Positions 1-7,642 of a stretch of 64,000 nt of DNA are shown here, in pieces. The notes below the pieces were generated by a model. It was given only the letters and a program-made list of their open reading frames with translations. It was not told the DNA's origin and made no database searches. Origin of the DNA: an uncultured Oscillospiraceae bacterium (lineage in GTDB: Bacteria; Bacillota; Clostridia; Oscillospirales; Ruminococcaceae); contig CAJTTB010000005.1 of assembly GCA_910579175.1 (NCBI GenBank), forward strand, positions 1 through 64,000. Direction: 5' to 3'. The translations under genes and the position numbers were made by a program. Every line of letters starts with the position of its first letter. The stretch's first letter is position 1.

Positions 1-116
1 CGAAAGCGTTACAGTATATCATGGGACACTCAAACATCACCATGACGCTGAACTATTACGCACACGCAACTTTCGCTTCCGCAAAGGCTGAAATGGAAAG
101 GCTGATTGCAGCATAG
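1..116 (+). CDS. C-terminal end of a tyrosine recombinase (mobile-element integrase), partial
   Basis: Only the last 37 codons are present, in frame from position 3 with the stop at 114-116. They read as the end of a tyrosine-recombinase catalytic domain: GHSNITMTLNYYAH supplies the conserved Gly-His and the nucleophilic tyrosine, followed by a short helical tail. This ending is typical of integrases of conjugative or mobilisable elements (Tn916 relatives), which cut and rejoin DNA at attachment sites. The stretch is visibly richer in G+C than the genes to its right, as expected for acquired DNA. The rest of the element lies to the left, outside the window. A tRNA-Thr gene 270 bases to the right points its 3' end at it. 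The exact element family cannot be told. Confidence 0.85.
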   Translation, partial: KALQYIMGHSNITMTLNYYAHATFASAKAEMERLIAA

Positions 117-181
117 CCGCAGACGGATTTACTACTTCTTTTACTACCATTGAGAGGGAAAACCTAAAAGGTTATGAGGGT

Positions 182-276
182 ATATAAGAACTTCTCCCCA
201 TATCTAAAATGCCGGGAAAGCCCGAAAATACGGGCTATACCGACATATAAGAACTTCTAAAGAGATAATCTAAATT
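182..276. repeat. Pair of imperfect direct repeats at the element end
   Basis: The 14-mer ATATAAGAACTTCT occurs at 182-195 and again at 245-258. Each copy is followed by a similar TATCTAAA-like stretch, so the repeat unit is about 30 bases. Between them, CCCGAAAATACGGG (about 220-234) can form a small hairpin. Short direct repeats just inside the end of an integrative element, next to the integrase gene, are often arm-type binding sites for the integrase N-terminal domain. That role is inferred from position only. Confidence 0.45.
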
Positions 277-300
277 CACCAATAATTTTCATCTGAAAAG

Positions 301-330
301 GGTGTAACTCCATTTCTATGAGATTACACC
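301..330. other. Stem-loop between integrase and tRNA-Thr
   Basis: GGTGTAACTC at 301-310 pairs with GAGATTACACC at 320-330, leaving one bulged base. The run TTTTTTATTT follows on the + strand at about 347-356. It could end transcription from the integrase side or from the tRNA side. A second weaker stem (CCCTC...GAGGG, about 358-378) lies just beyond the tRNA 3' end on the minus strand. Confidence 0.4.
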
Positions 331-388
331 ACATTTTCTAAAGTACTTTTTTATTTGCCCTCGGTTAATTGTTGAGGGATTTTATAAA

Positions 389-461
389 AGCTAGTAATCC
401 GGCTCGAACGGACGACCTGCTCATTACGAATGAGCTGCACTACCGACTGTGCTATACTAGC
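389..461 (-). tRNA. tRNA-Thr (anticodon CGT)
   Basis: Read on the minus strand this folds as a full cloverleaf. The 7-bp acceptor stem is GCTAGTA/TACTAGC. The anticodon stem GCTCA/TGAGC encloses the loop TTCGTAA, so the anticodon is CGT and the tRNA reads ACG (Thr). The T arm carries GTTCGAGCC. The base after the acceptor stem is T, and CCA is not encoded. Its 3' end faces the integrase remnant, the usual orientation for a tRNA used as an integration site. Confidence 0.93.
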
Positions 462-464
462 ATC

Positions 465-497
465 AAAAGAATATAGTATATTATACTATATTCTTTT
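465..497. terminator. Long palindrome after eutH, overlapping the tRNA-Thr promoter
   Basis: AAAAGAATATAGTA (465-478) is repeated inverted at 484-497 with a 5-base centre. It lies directly after the eutH stop on the minus strand and could form a weak, AT-only terminator hairpin. The same bases hold the -10 box of the presumed tRNA-Thr promoter. Confidence 0.45.
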
Positions 498-508
498 AGT
501 TTCGTCAA
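480..508 (-). promoter_or_regulatory. Promoter for tRNA-Thr
   Basis: On the minus strand, TTGACG (508-503), a 17-base spacer and TATAAT (485-480) form a near-consensus vegetative promoter. The predicted start lies just before the tRNA 5' end at 461. The -35 box overlaps the stop codon of eutH. Confidence 0.7.
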
Positions 509-1581
509 GAAGTTTGACTTGTTTTTACAGTAAGCATGGTGATGGCAATTGCGCTAAACCCACCAACGAATTTTGCAATGATAAATGCAGTTACAACCTG
601 TGTGGGTTCTACACTAGAGATAAATGCAAGCTGTCCTCCAAGTGCAAAACCACCGCTTACGGCAAAAGCAGCATTGGCAATTTTTCCTCGTTTGTCCATT
701 TGTTCAAGTAAGGGAAGCATGGAGATACTACTTGCTAAATTCATCAATAAGCCAATGATAGAAAATTCATTCATGCCCAATTTTTTACCAAGCGAAATCA
801 TTGGGCGCCGGAAAAACTTTAATATTAGGGAAGAGGCGACCATAGATCCAGAAATGATGATGGCAACTTGTAATACAATCACAAGGGATTCCCAAAACAG
901 TGTATCTGGTACAAACTTGCATTGTGGAAAGTATAACCCAATTATAACAATCGCAAATAAAATCAAACTGATGATTCGGATGCAGTTTCCAAATACAGAC
1001 AATACTCCAATCGTGATTTTTTCAGCTTTTAATAGTGCAATACAGAGTATGAGACAAAGAAGAATAATGGGAAATAGATTTTTACATAGTGTTGAAAAGG
1101 GAAGTCCAATCAATAAACCACCAGTTAATACACAAAGGGGAACGGTTGCGATACCCCGAACAATGCCCAACATAAAATCAACGGTATCCTTTTGGCGAAT
1201 GCTGCCCAATGCAATGGGTAAAATAAAAGAGGTGGTAGCACCTAAACTAGATGACACCATCACCCCTGAAAAAACACGAAGTAAGGGTGTTTGTGCAATT
1301 TCTTTTGAAATGGAGTATCCCCCCATATCAGGACCCAATATGCTAGCAATCAATAGGGAAACATCAAATGGCAGATAGGAAGCAAGCGTTTGAATCTGCT
1401 CTGAAGCATTTTGTACAATGGTAATTCCAACACAATAGATTCCGATAACGGATAATGATAAAGAGGCAATGGAGCCAAAGCCAGTATCAAAACTGTGCAC
1501 AAGTCCTAATTTTCCTCCTAATATCTTATCAAGTAAACCCAATAATGAGAAGCCCAATAAAATTGTAATCAAAATGTTCAT
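505..1581 (-). CDS. eutH: EutH family ethanolamine permease-like membrane protein
   Basis: A 358-residue, strongly hydrophobic protein with about ten membrane segments. The EutH family signature is visible around residues 80-130: LLIASILGPDMGGYSIS, then an SSSLGATTSFILPIALG segment. EutH proteins move ethanolamine across the membrane. The E. coli protein is about 408 residues, so this is a shorter member. ATG 1581 is chosen because GAGG lies seven bases before it; that RBS overlaps the stop of the upstream aminopeptidase gene, so the two are co-transcribed and probably translationally coupled. No ammonia-lyase or microcompartment genes are nearby, so the true substrate may not be ethanolamine. 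Family assignment is fairly sure, substrate is not. Confidence 0.8.
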   Translation of the reverse strand: MNILITILLGFSLLGLLDKILGGKLGLVHSFDTGFGSIASLSLSVIGIYCVGITIVQNASEQIQTLASYLPFDVSLLIASILGPDMGGYSISKEIAQTPLLRVFSGVMVSSSLGATTSFILPIALGSIRQKDTVDFMLGIVRGIATVPLCVLTGGLLIGLPFSTLCKNLFPIILLCLILCIALLKAEKITIGVLSVFGNCIRIISLILFAIVIIGLYFPQCKFVPDTLFWESLVIVLQVAIIISGSMVASSLILKFFRRPMISLGKKLGMNEFSIIGLLMNLASSISMLPLLEQMDKRGKIANAAFAVSGGFALGGQLAFISSVEPTQVVTAFIIAKFVGGFSAIAITMLTVKTSQTS

Positions 1582-1585
1582 CAAA

Positions 1586-3376
1586 CTACCTCGTCAATGG
1601 TTTTGTCTTATCTTTTAACCATTCACATTCCGCTTGTGTCAGACCAGGAGATAAACGGTCATATACCAATTGGTGGTATTGATTTAACCAATTGAAGTCA
1701 TCTTCATTGAATAATTCTAGTACAATTGGTGTGGTATCAATTGGACAATAGGTAAATGGTTCAAAGCCCAAAAATACACCATATTTTGTCTCTATTTTCT
1801 GTACAACGGACAATTCATTTTCAATGCGAATACCCACCAAGCCTTCTTCGTAAATACCCGGTTCGTCTGTTAGGTTCATTCCAATTTCCAATGGTACTGT
1901 ACTGCTGGTGTGCATACTTTGTGGTCCCTCATGAACGCCGCCTACAAAACCAACCCCATGACCAGTTCCACAGCGGTAATCGATTCCATATTTCCACACT
2001 TCATTTCGAGACATAATATCTAAATTTCCCCCAGTACATCCCTGCATAAATACAACACGAGCCAGTGCCATATGTGCTTTTAGTACATAGGTATAATAAA
2101 GACGTTCTTGCTTTGTTAGTTCTCCTAAAGCATAAGTTCTGGTAGTATCTGTAGTACCATCTAGGTATTGTCCTCCTGTATCTAACAATAAAAATCCTTT
2201 TTTCTGCAATACTGCGTGATTTTCTGGTGTTGGATGGTAGTGCATCATAGCGGCATTGGCTCCATAAGCACAGATGAAATCAAAGCTATCACCCAAATAA
2301 CCTTCTTGTTCTTTACGAAATTCTGTTAGGCGGTTTCCTACCTGAACTTCATTAAGTGTATTGCCTGCTGCAAGTTGTTGCTCTAACCATATTTGCAAAC
2401 GCACCATAGAGATACCTTCTTTGATATGCGCTTGTTTGGTATTTTCGATTTCTACAGGATTTTTCACAGCCTTTAATAATTGAATTGGGTCTTTTCCTTC
2501 TGTGATTGAAATGTTTTGATTTTCTTTCATTGCCAAATAGAGATTATAATTGGTGTTTCCATCATCACATAAGATGGTTATTTTATCGGCAATGGTTTCT
2601 ATACTGTGAACAACCTCTTGATATGGTTGAATCTGTACATGGTGCTGGTTTAGATAATCGATTGCCTGAGGGCTAAAGCGAGAGCTGTCAGAAAATACAA
2701 TGGCATAGTTTTTTGCAATAAAACAATAACTGATAAAAAATGTATTGCATTCAATATCATTTCCACGTAGATTCAATAACCAAGCAATACTGTCCAATCT
2801 AGAGATCATCATGGCATCTGCCTTTTCTTCTGCCAACTTAGCGCGAACTTGTTCTAATTTTTTTGTCGTAGAACATCCAGTTCGGGTTTCGTCCAATACA
2901 TATACAGGACTAGATGGAATCGCTGGTCGTTCTTCCCAAATATCATCGATTAAATTGACCGCTTTGATTTGAATTTGTTTTTCTGCAAAGGCTTTTTCCA
3001 GTTCTTTTACAATCTTGACGGAGGTCACTGTACCGTCAATTCCAAGGGTTTGTCCGGATTTTAGCTGTTTGGTTAAATATTCTGTATAGGTTGGCACATC
3101 TTTTTCTTTCATGCGAAATAGTTGAATTTCACTATCTGAAATCTGTTTTTCTGCTTGAATAAAGTATCTTCCATCTGTCCAAAGACCGCTTTCTGTTTCG
3201 GTGACAACGAGTGTGCCCGCAGAACCGTCAAAACCAGATAGATAACTGCGGCAGTTCCAATGTTCGGGCAGGTATTCGCTCATATGAGGATCTGAAGAAA
3301 GCACTAGGTAGGCTTGTACTTGCGCTTTTTTCATTTCTTCTCGAAGCTGCTGTAACTTTTGATTGGTTGTTTTCAT
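1586..3376 (-). CDS. M24B family Xaa-Pro aminopeptidase
   Basis: A 596-residue cytoplasmic metallopeptidase that removes N-terminal residues next to proline. Two creatinase-type N-terminal domains (about residues 5-310) precede the pita-bread M24 domain (about 315-535) and a C-terminal extension, the usual long two-creatinase architecture of aminopeptidase P1-like enzymes. Metal ligands are visible: LLLDTGGQY...TTDTTRT (two Asp), TGHGVGFVGGVHEGP (His), DEPGIY (Glu) and IRIENE (Glu). The start is ATG 3376, eight bases after AAGGA; an in-frame TTG seven codons upstream would leave this RBS inside the gene. It is first in an operon with the EutH-like permease, perhaps a nutrient-scavenging pair. 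Confidence 0.92.
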   Translation of the reverse strand: MKTTNQKLQQLREEMKKAQVQAYLVLSSDPHMSEYLPEHWNCRSYLSGFDGSAGTLVVTETESGLWTDGRYFIQAEKQISDSEIQLFRMKEKDVPTYTEYLTKQLKSGQTLGIDGTVTSVKIVKELEKAFAEKQIQIKAVNLIDDIWEERPAIPSSPVYVLDETRTGCSTTKKLEQVRAKLAEEKADAMMISRLDSIAWLLNLRGNDIECNTFFISYCFIAKNYAIVFSDSSRFSPQAIDYLNQHHVQIQPYQEVVHSIETIADKITILCDDGNTNYNLYLAMKENQNISITEGKDPIQLLKAVKNPVEIENTKQAHIKEGISMVRLQIWLEQQLAAGNTLNEVQVGNRLTEFRKEQEGYLGDSFDFICAYGANAAMMHYHPTPENHAVLQKKGFLLLDTGGQYLDGTTDTTRTYALGELTKQERLYYTYVLKAHMALARVVFMQGCTGGNLDIMSRNEVWKYGIDYRCGTGHGVGFVGGVHEGPQSMHTSSTVPLEIGMNLTDEPGIYEEGLVGIRIENELSVVQKIETKYGVFLGFEPFTYCPIDTTPIVLELFNEDDFNWLNQYHQLVYDRLSPGLTQAECEWLKDKTKPLTR

Positions 3377-3412
3377 AGAATTTGTCCTTCTTTCCAATTT
3401 TATTACTTTTTC

Positions 3413-3440
3413 ATTGTAGCAAATTTACAAGAAAATTCAA
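3413..3440 (-). promoter_or_regulatory. Promoter for the aminopeptidase-eutH operon
   Basis: Minus strand TTGAAT (3440-3435), 16-base spacer, TACAAT (3418-3413), about 37 bases before the chosen start codon. Confidence 0.6.
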
Positions 3441-3621
3441 GTATTATCAATATCTATTTTATGTTATAAAATAGAAAACGAAGAAAGTCATTGGGTCATA
3501 AGAATGAATGTGAGAATTTTATAGAATACATATTTGAAAAGAAAAAATAAATACTAACATTAAATATAACTGAAAAAAGTCAATAGGATAGCAATGATAA
3601 AATGATAAGAGGAGAGATAAA

Positions 3622-3810
3622 ATGATGTCTGAACTTACGTTAAGAGAATTAAATTATATGGAAGAACAAATTAATCGAGAACAGTTGATGGTAAAAAAAT
3701 TTAGGATGTATGCTGATTATTGTACAGATCCACAGTTAAAACAAAAGTGTGAAGAGATTGCATCTAAGCATCAAGATCATTATTTGCGCTTAATCAATCA
3801 CTTAAATTAG
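3622..3810 (+). CDS. Small CotF-like spore coat family protein
   Basis: A 62-residue, mostly helical protein (LTLRELNYMEEQINREQLMVK, DPQLKQKCEEIASKHQDHY). The pattern of a long helix, a DPQL turn and a second helix ending in KHQxHY matches the small four-helix, ferritin-like proteins annotated as CotF-type spore coat proteins in Clostridia. GAGGAG sits seven bases before the ATG; a second ATG follows immediately. It lies 10 bases upstream of another member of the same family, so the two form a short operon. A coat role is family knowledge, not shown here. Confidence 0.65.
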   Translation: MMSELTLRELNYMEEQINREQLMVKKFRMYADYCTDPQLKQKCEEIASKHQDHYLRLINHLN

Positions 3811-3820
3811 GAGAAGTTTC

Positions 3821-4093
3821 ATGAAACAGGAAAAAAATCTATTTGATAATAAGCAATTGTTATTTGACAGTTTTATTTCTCAACAATTTTTGACTACAAG
3901 CTATAATTATATGCTAAATCACATATCTACTCCAAAAATTCAAGATGAACTTGTCAATTTGTTGTCAGAGGAACATCAAATTTGTTTTGAAATACAAGAG
4001 GAACTATTAAAACGAGGTTGGTTACAACAAGAAAAAGCAGATAACCAACAGGTGCAACAGGTAAAAAGACGCTTTACAAATCAAGAAAAATAA
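3821..4093 (+). CDS. CotF-like spore coat family protein
   Basis: A 90-residue helical protein. Residues about 10-70 carry the family pattern: LFDSFISQQFLTTSYNYM, a PKIQDELVNLLSEEHQ helix, and the GW(L)QQEKAD end seen in clostridial CotF proteins. The RBS TAGGAGAAG precedes the ATG. It is co-transcribed with the shorter paralogue just upstream and followed by a strong terminator at 4182-4217. The product is probably made during sporulation and placed in or under the coat; no sporulation-sigma promoter could be fixed with confidence. Confidence 0.7.
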   Translation: MKQEKNLFDNKQLLFDSFISQQFLTTSYNYMLNHISTPKIQDELVNLLSEEHQICFEIQEELLKRGWLQQEKADNQQVQQVKRRFTNQEK

Positions 4094-4181
4094 TATTGAT
4101 ATGTAAAATAGCAGTTTGAAACTTTATCGGCTAAGAATAGAAAAAACACTGTACGATTGATAAAAAAATTAAAATAAAACA

Positions 4182-4217
4182 AAAAGCAGGTTTTTACTAA
4201 AAAATAAACCTGCTTTT
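4182..4217 (+). terminator. Terminator of the CotF-like operon
   Basis: AAAAGCAGGTTT (4182-4193) and its inverted copy AAACCTGCTTTT (4206-4217) form a 12-bp stem ending in T residues, 90 bases after the last coat-like gene. Confidence 0.85.
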
Positions 4218-4466
4218 AATATCCATTCTATGGATATCATAAAAATATTGAATGTAATAAGATTTTCGTATTTCACACACCATATGCGTCTATTTGTCTT
4301 TGAATGGAATTGATAGAATTCATTTGTAAAATAAAATGGATTATATCTATCTCAGCAAATCATTTTGTTCTTCTAAAATACTGTCAAGACTTACTTTTTC
4401 TATTTTTTTACACCTGAAATGAATGTATAATAGTTGATTGCTTCCCTTTTTTTATCAATTATATAA

Positions 4467-4500
4467 TAAAAAAGACTGAATTTATATTCAGTCTTTTTTA
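4467..4500 (-). terminator. Terminator of tRNA-Ser
   Basis: AAAGACTGAA (4471-4480) pairs with TTCAGTCTTT (4487-4496), flanked by A and T runs on both sides. It lies 30 bases past the tRNA 3' end on the minus strand. Confidence 0.85.
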
Positions 4501-4529
4501 CCTTAGTCCTTTGTTAGACTTTATCATCT

Positions 4530-4621
4530 TGGCGGAGAGAAAGGGATTCGAACCCTTGAAGCGCTATTAACACTTACACGAGTTCCAGTCGTGCGCCTTA
4601 GACCAACTCAGCCATCTCTCC
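4530..4621 (-). tRNA. tRNA-Ser (anticodon GGA)
   Basis: On the minus strand the acceptor stem GGAGAGA/TCTCTCC is followed by discriminator G and an encoded CCA (4532-4530). The anticodon stem CACGA/TCGTG holds CTGGAAC, giving anticodon GGA for UCC/UCU. A long variable arm and the T loop GGTTCGAATCC are as expected for a class II serine tRNA. Confidence 0.96.
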
Positions 4622-4651
4622 GAATTGCCTGTCTGATTAGACAGCTTCTAT

Positions 4652-4680
4652 ATTATATCCAACAATTGGAGAAATGTCAA
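4652..4680 (-). promoter_or_regulatory. Promoter for tRNA-Ser
   Basis: Minus strand TTGACA (4680-4675), 17-base spacer, TATAAT (4657-4652): a perfect consensus promoter 30 bases before the tRNA. Confidence 0.85.
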
Positions 4681-4747
4681 TACCTTTTTAATTTTTTAGA
4701 ATTTTTATGACTATTCGTCTTAATATCATAAAAAAACTATTAATTTT

Positions 4748-5392
4748 TTACGAGAACTTTAAAAATGCCAGAATGATTAATAATACTCCACTGATCCAAG
4801 ATAGATCAATTTGTACTTTCTTTGCGATTAAATTTCCAATTGCGGATCCGGAAATAATTGCCAGTATCCCAAATAAGAAGGATAATGAAATAACTTGTAA
4901 CAAATTAATTTCTGCCAATGCTGCACCGAATCCAGCGGCAAGCCCATCTAGAGAAAGGGCAATTGCAAGTGAAACCGCCTCAGTGGAAGACAGATAACGA
5001 GAGCAGTCACAATCTGCTTGTTCCGGATTGGCATAAATATTTAAAATGAAAGTGAGATGAAAAAATGAAAAACTCATTTTTTTATCAATTGATTTCCGCT
5101 TTCGGATCACTGCTTTAATGGAACTGTCAAACAATTTGATAATTCCCAAAATAAATAGTATCAAAAAGCAGATGATACTGGTTGCTGTTTCAGGGATGGA
5201 TTGTCTGACAAGATTTCCAGCAAACAGCGAAATTGCCAAAATTGCACTGCATAAAAAACCAATGATCACAATAGAACGAATTGGGATTTTGATTCGATTG
5301 GTACCATATGCAAAACATGCAACAAAGGCATCAACCGATAGAGCGATTACAAACAGTAAAGATTCTATTATGGAAAAGATAACCTGGTTCAA
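4748..5392 (-). CDS. ytaF: Sporulation membrane protein YtaF (MntP-like)
   Basis: A 214-residue membrane protein with two repeats of three membrane segments each. Each repeat opens with an acidic intramembrane motif: ALSVDAFVACFAYG (about residue 19) and ALSLDGLAAGFGAAL (about 147). This is the MntP/YtaF fold; the central hydrophilic loop and length of about 210 fit YtaF better than the MntP manganese exporter. In B. subtilis ytaF is expressed during sporulation; its molecular role is not settled. The loop holds ADCDC, a Cys pair that could bind metal. It stands alone, convergent with nothing and followed by the tRNA-Ser promoter region. Confidence 0.82.
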   Translation of the reverse strand: MNQVIFSIIESLLFVIALSVDAFVACFAYGTNRIKIPIRSIVIIGFLCSAILAISLFAGNLVRQSIPETATSIICFLILFILGIIKLFDSSIKAVIRKRKSIDKKMSFSFFHLTFILNIYANPEQADCDCSRYLSSTEAVSLAIALSLDGLAAGFGAALAEINLLQVISLSFLFGILAIISGSAIGNLIAKKVQIDLSWISGVLLIILAFLKFS

Positions 5393-5487
5393 TCAAGCCA
5401 CCACCTATTTAGACTTTACTAATATATTATACAGAAGTAAGTCTTTTGGTGAATTTTACTTAAAAAAACCGTTTTATATTTGATAAA

Positions 5488-7095
5488 CTAATTGTGAAAG
5501 AAGGCATATCGAAATGACAGATATCCATTTTGTGGATTCGTTAAAACGCCGTCAATGGAATTGGTAGTAGCCAAATAATCAGTTTGATAGTATAGTGGGA
5601 GGATAATTGCATTGTTTAATAGTATTTGTTCTGCTTGAATACAAGATTGTAAGATCAGATTGGGGTCTGTGTTGAGTAGAATTTGATTGGTATTTTGCTG
5701 GTATTGTTCGTTATGCATCTGATAAATTGCGTTTTGATTGCCAGAAGAAAATTGATTTAGAATAGACATTGGGTGATTATAATTTGCAGATAGGCAAATG
5801 ATTGCCATATCATAATCCTTACTTGAAGAAATCTTTTGAGAAATTGCAGATTCAGAGGCTTCTTCTACTGCAATGAAGATATTGAATTCTTTTTGAATTG
5901 TTTGGGATAAATAACTAAAGTATTCTTGATGCCGGATATCGCTGTTGGATGGCACCAATAGTGTCAGTGGATCCAATTTTTTTACATTTAGCTCTTGAAG
6001 AGCAGCTTCATAGGCAAGATGGGCTTGTTCTAAATTGTAGTTTAAATAAGGTATTGTATTGGCTTGCTCGCGATAACTGATGTTATTTAATAAAATTCCG
6101 GGTGGGATAATGCCTTTGGCTACAGAAAGATAAGGGGGAAGAATATTTTGATATCGTTCGCGGTCAAGGCAATATGCCAACGCTTTTCTTAGATTTTCAT
6201 TGCTGAGTTGTGAATGTTGTGTATTCATCATAATACCCCAAACGGTATTTTGATAGTTTGAAAGTTGAATATCATCTTGCTCAGAAATTTTGCTGTCGGT
6301 TTTTCCAGAGTAAAGATAAACATGGGTAATTCCTTCTAAAAAGCGGGAAAGTTGTTCTTCTTTTGGAGTATCGGTCCAGAGGGTTGCCCCATTGATTGCC
6401 ACATTTGCTTGATTAAAATAATGTTCATTTTTATTTAATTTGATATAGCCATCGTCTTTATGCACCCAACTGTTTAGTTGAAAAGGACCACAAGAAATCA
6501 TTGCCTTTGCTTCCATTCCGTAAATGCCTTTACTTTCATAAAAAAACTGTTCGTTACAGGGCATTGCAGCGGAAGTTGTCAACAGTTGTAAAAACATACT
6601 ATTGGCATAATCCAATTTGATTTCTAATTCTGTGTCAGATAGTGCCCGAACACCTAAACTATTGATATCTGCCCCTTGTTCTGCAATTGCTTGCGCATTT
6701 TGAATGCAATAAAATGAAGTTGCCATTTGAGAGCGCGTAGAGGGGTCAAATAATCTTTGAAATGCAAATACAAAGTCGTTTGCGGTTAGGGGATACCCAT
6801 TGGACCATTTTTGATTGGCTCTCAATGTAAAGTGATAGGTAAGACCATCTTCACTTACAGAATGGTCTTCTGCCAATCCATTGACTAAATTTCCAGATGG
6901 ATCAATTGTGATCAATCCTTCAAATAAATTGTTGATGACCAAAAAGGCTGATTTATCTGTTGCACATTGTGGATCTAATGTGGTTGGTTCCTCTTCCAAA
7001 TCATACTGTATTCTTGTAGGAAGGTCTTTGCTGCATCCAGTGAGGGATAATATAAAAATAATGATGAAAAATAAGGATAAAAATTTACTTTTCAA
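5488..7095 (-). CDS. Peptide ABC transporter substrate-binding lipoprotein (family 5, OppA/DppE-like)
   Basis: A 535-residue exported lipoprotein. It starts with a positively charged N-terminus, a hydrophobic segment and the lipobox LTGC (Cys 21), so the mature protein should be anchored outside the membrane. The SBP_bac_5 hallmarks follow: EEEPTTLDPQ, the SAFLVINNLFEGL helix, GLAEDHSVSEDGLTYHFTLR and DRERYQNILP. Such proteins capture oligopeptides for an Opp/Dpp importer. No permease or ATPase genes flank it, so it must share a transporter encoded elsewhere, or act as a peptide sensor. RBS GGAGAAG lies upstream of the ATG, and its promoter is at 7168-7196. Confidence 0.9.
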   Translation of the reverse strand: MKSKFLSLFFIIIFILSLTGCSKDLPTRIQYDLEEEPTTLDPQCATDKSAFLVINNLFEGLITIDPSGNLVNGLAEDHSVSEDGLTYHFTLRANQKWSNGYPLTANDFVFAFQRLFDPSTRSQMATSFYCIQNAQAIAEQGADINSLGVRALSDTELEIKLDYANSMFLQLLTTSAAMPCNEQFFYESKGIYGMEAKAMISCGPFQLNSWVHKDDGYIKLNKNEHYFNQANVAINGATLWTDTPKEEQLSRFLEGITHVYLYSGKTDSKISEQDDIQLSNYQNTVWGIMMNTQHSQLSNENLRKALAYCLDRERYQNILPPYLSVAKGIIPPGILLNNISYREQANTIPYLNYNLEQAHLAYEAALQELNVKKLDPLTLLVPSNSDIRHQEYFSYLSQTIQKEFNIFIAVEEASESAISQKISSSKDYDMAIICLSANYNHPMSILNQFSSGNQNAIYQMHNEQYQQNTNQILLNTDPNLILQSCIQAEQILLNNAIILPLYYQTDYLATTNSIDGVLTNPQNGYLSFRYAFFHN

Positions 7096-7167
7096 TTTGC
7101 TTCTCCTTTAATTTATCAAAAGACTTTTATGATAATAAAAATCCAATTTTTATGGTGATTTCGTTTT

Positions 7168-7196
7168 ATTATATCATTAAAGTAAAATTTCAACAA
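7168..7196 (-). promoter_or_regulatory. Promoter for the peptide-binding lipoprotein gene
   Basis: Minus strand TTGTTG (7196-7191), 17-base spacer, TATAAT (7173-7168), about 70 bases before the start codon. Confidence 0.6.
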
Positions 7197-7355
7197 GTTT
7201 GAATCTTTAAACGATTTCTTAATATTCCTGATATCTTGTGCCCGCAGGTACATTTTATTTTTGATTACAAGCTGTTGACAATCGTCAGGCAAATCAGCAA
7301 GTGGCAAAAAATATGCCTTTGATGCAAAGTTTGCAAGATAAAATGGAAAAATAAG

Positions 7356-7451
7356 ATGACGGGTTTTTATGAAAAGTGTGGTTTTACACCGATTGATCGA
7401 TTGAAAAATGATAGTGGAGATATGGATACTATCTTTATGCGTGAATTATAA
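7356..7451 (+). pseudogene. Remnant of a GNAT acetyltransferase (C-terminal end only)
   Basis: 31 codons and a stop, starting MTGFYEKCGFTPIDR and ending DTIFMREL. The FYEKCGF segment followed by a strand is the classic last part of the GNAT acetyl-CoA-binding fold. No matching N-terminal portion is readable upstream: the bases at about 7300-7355 contain stops in all frames. There is no RBS. I read it as the tail of a lost acetyltransferase gene. Confidence 0.5.
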
Positions 7452-7642
7452 AATGAATGGATAACTTGTCATAAGTAGCAGTGCCAATTGTTCCTATCTA
7501 TAGATTTTAAATCAATATGATTTTTATCATAGTTTATTCATTGGACTTTTAAAAATCCATATGGTAAAATCATAATGGCGTTAAAAATTGGAAATACTGA
7601 TTGATAAGGCTGGGTTATAATTGATAGAAAGGAATTCGATGA

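Larger units (their letters stand above)
4094..4529. other. Intergenic region between the CotF-like genes and tRNA-Ser
   Basis: Apart from the two terminators (4182-4217 and 4467-4500), I see no reading frame with an RBS and no recognisable RNA. The middle (about 4220-4465) is plain AT-rich sequence. Confidence 0.5.
7096..7642. other. Intergenic region with a degraded gene end
   Basis: Contains the promoter of the lipoprotein gene (7168-7196, minus), the acetyltransferase remnant at 7356-7451, and probable promoter elements for the ATPase gene (TTGGAC about 7541, TAAAAT about 7565). Nothing else in it is recognisable. Confidence 0.5.

Noticed and set aside
430..1378. Open frames on the + strand at 430-711 and 536-1378
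   Set aside because: They run over the tRNA-Thr gene or antisense to eutH, without RBS and with non-protein-like composition.
5118..5483. 121-codon + strand frame opposite ytaF
   Set aside because: Antisense shadow of ytaF; no RBS.
7116..7307. 63-codon minus-strand frame upstream of the lipoprotein gene
   Set aside because: Overlaps that gene's promoter, has no RBS and no recognisable features.
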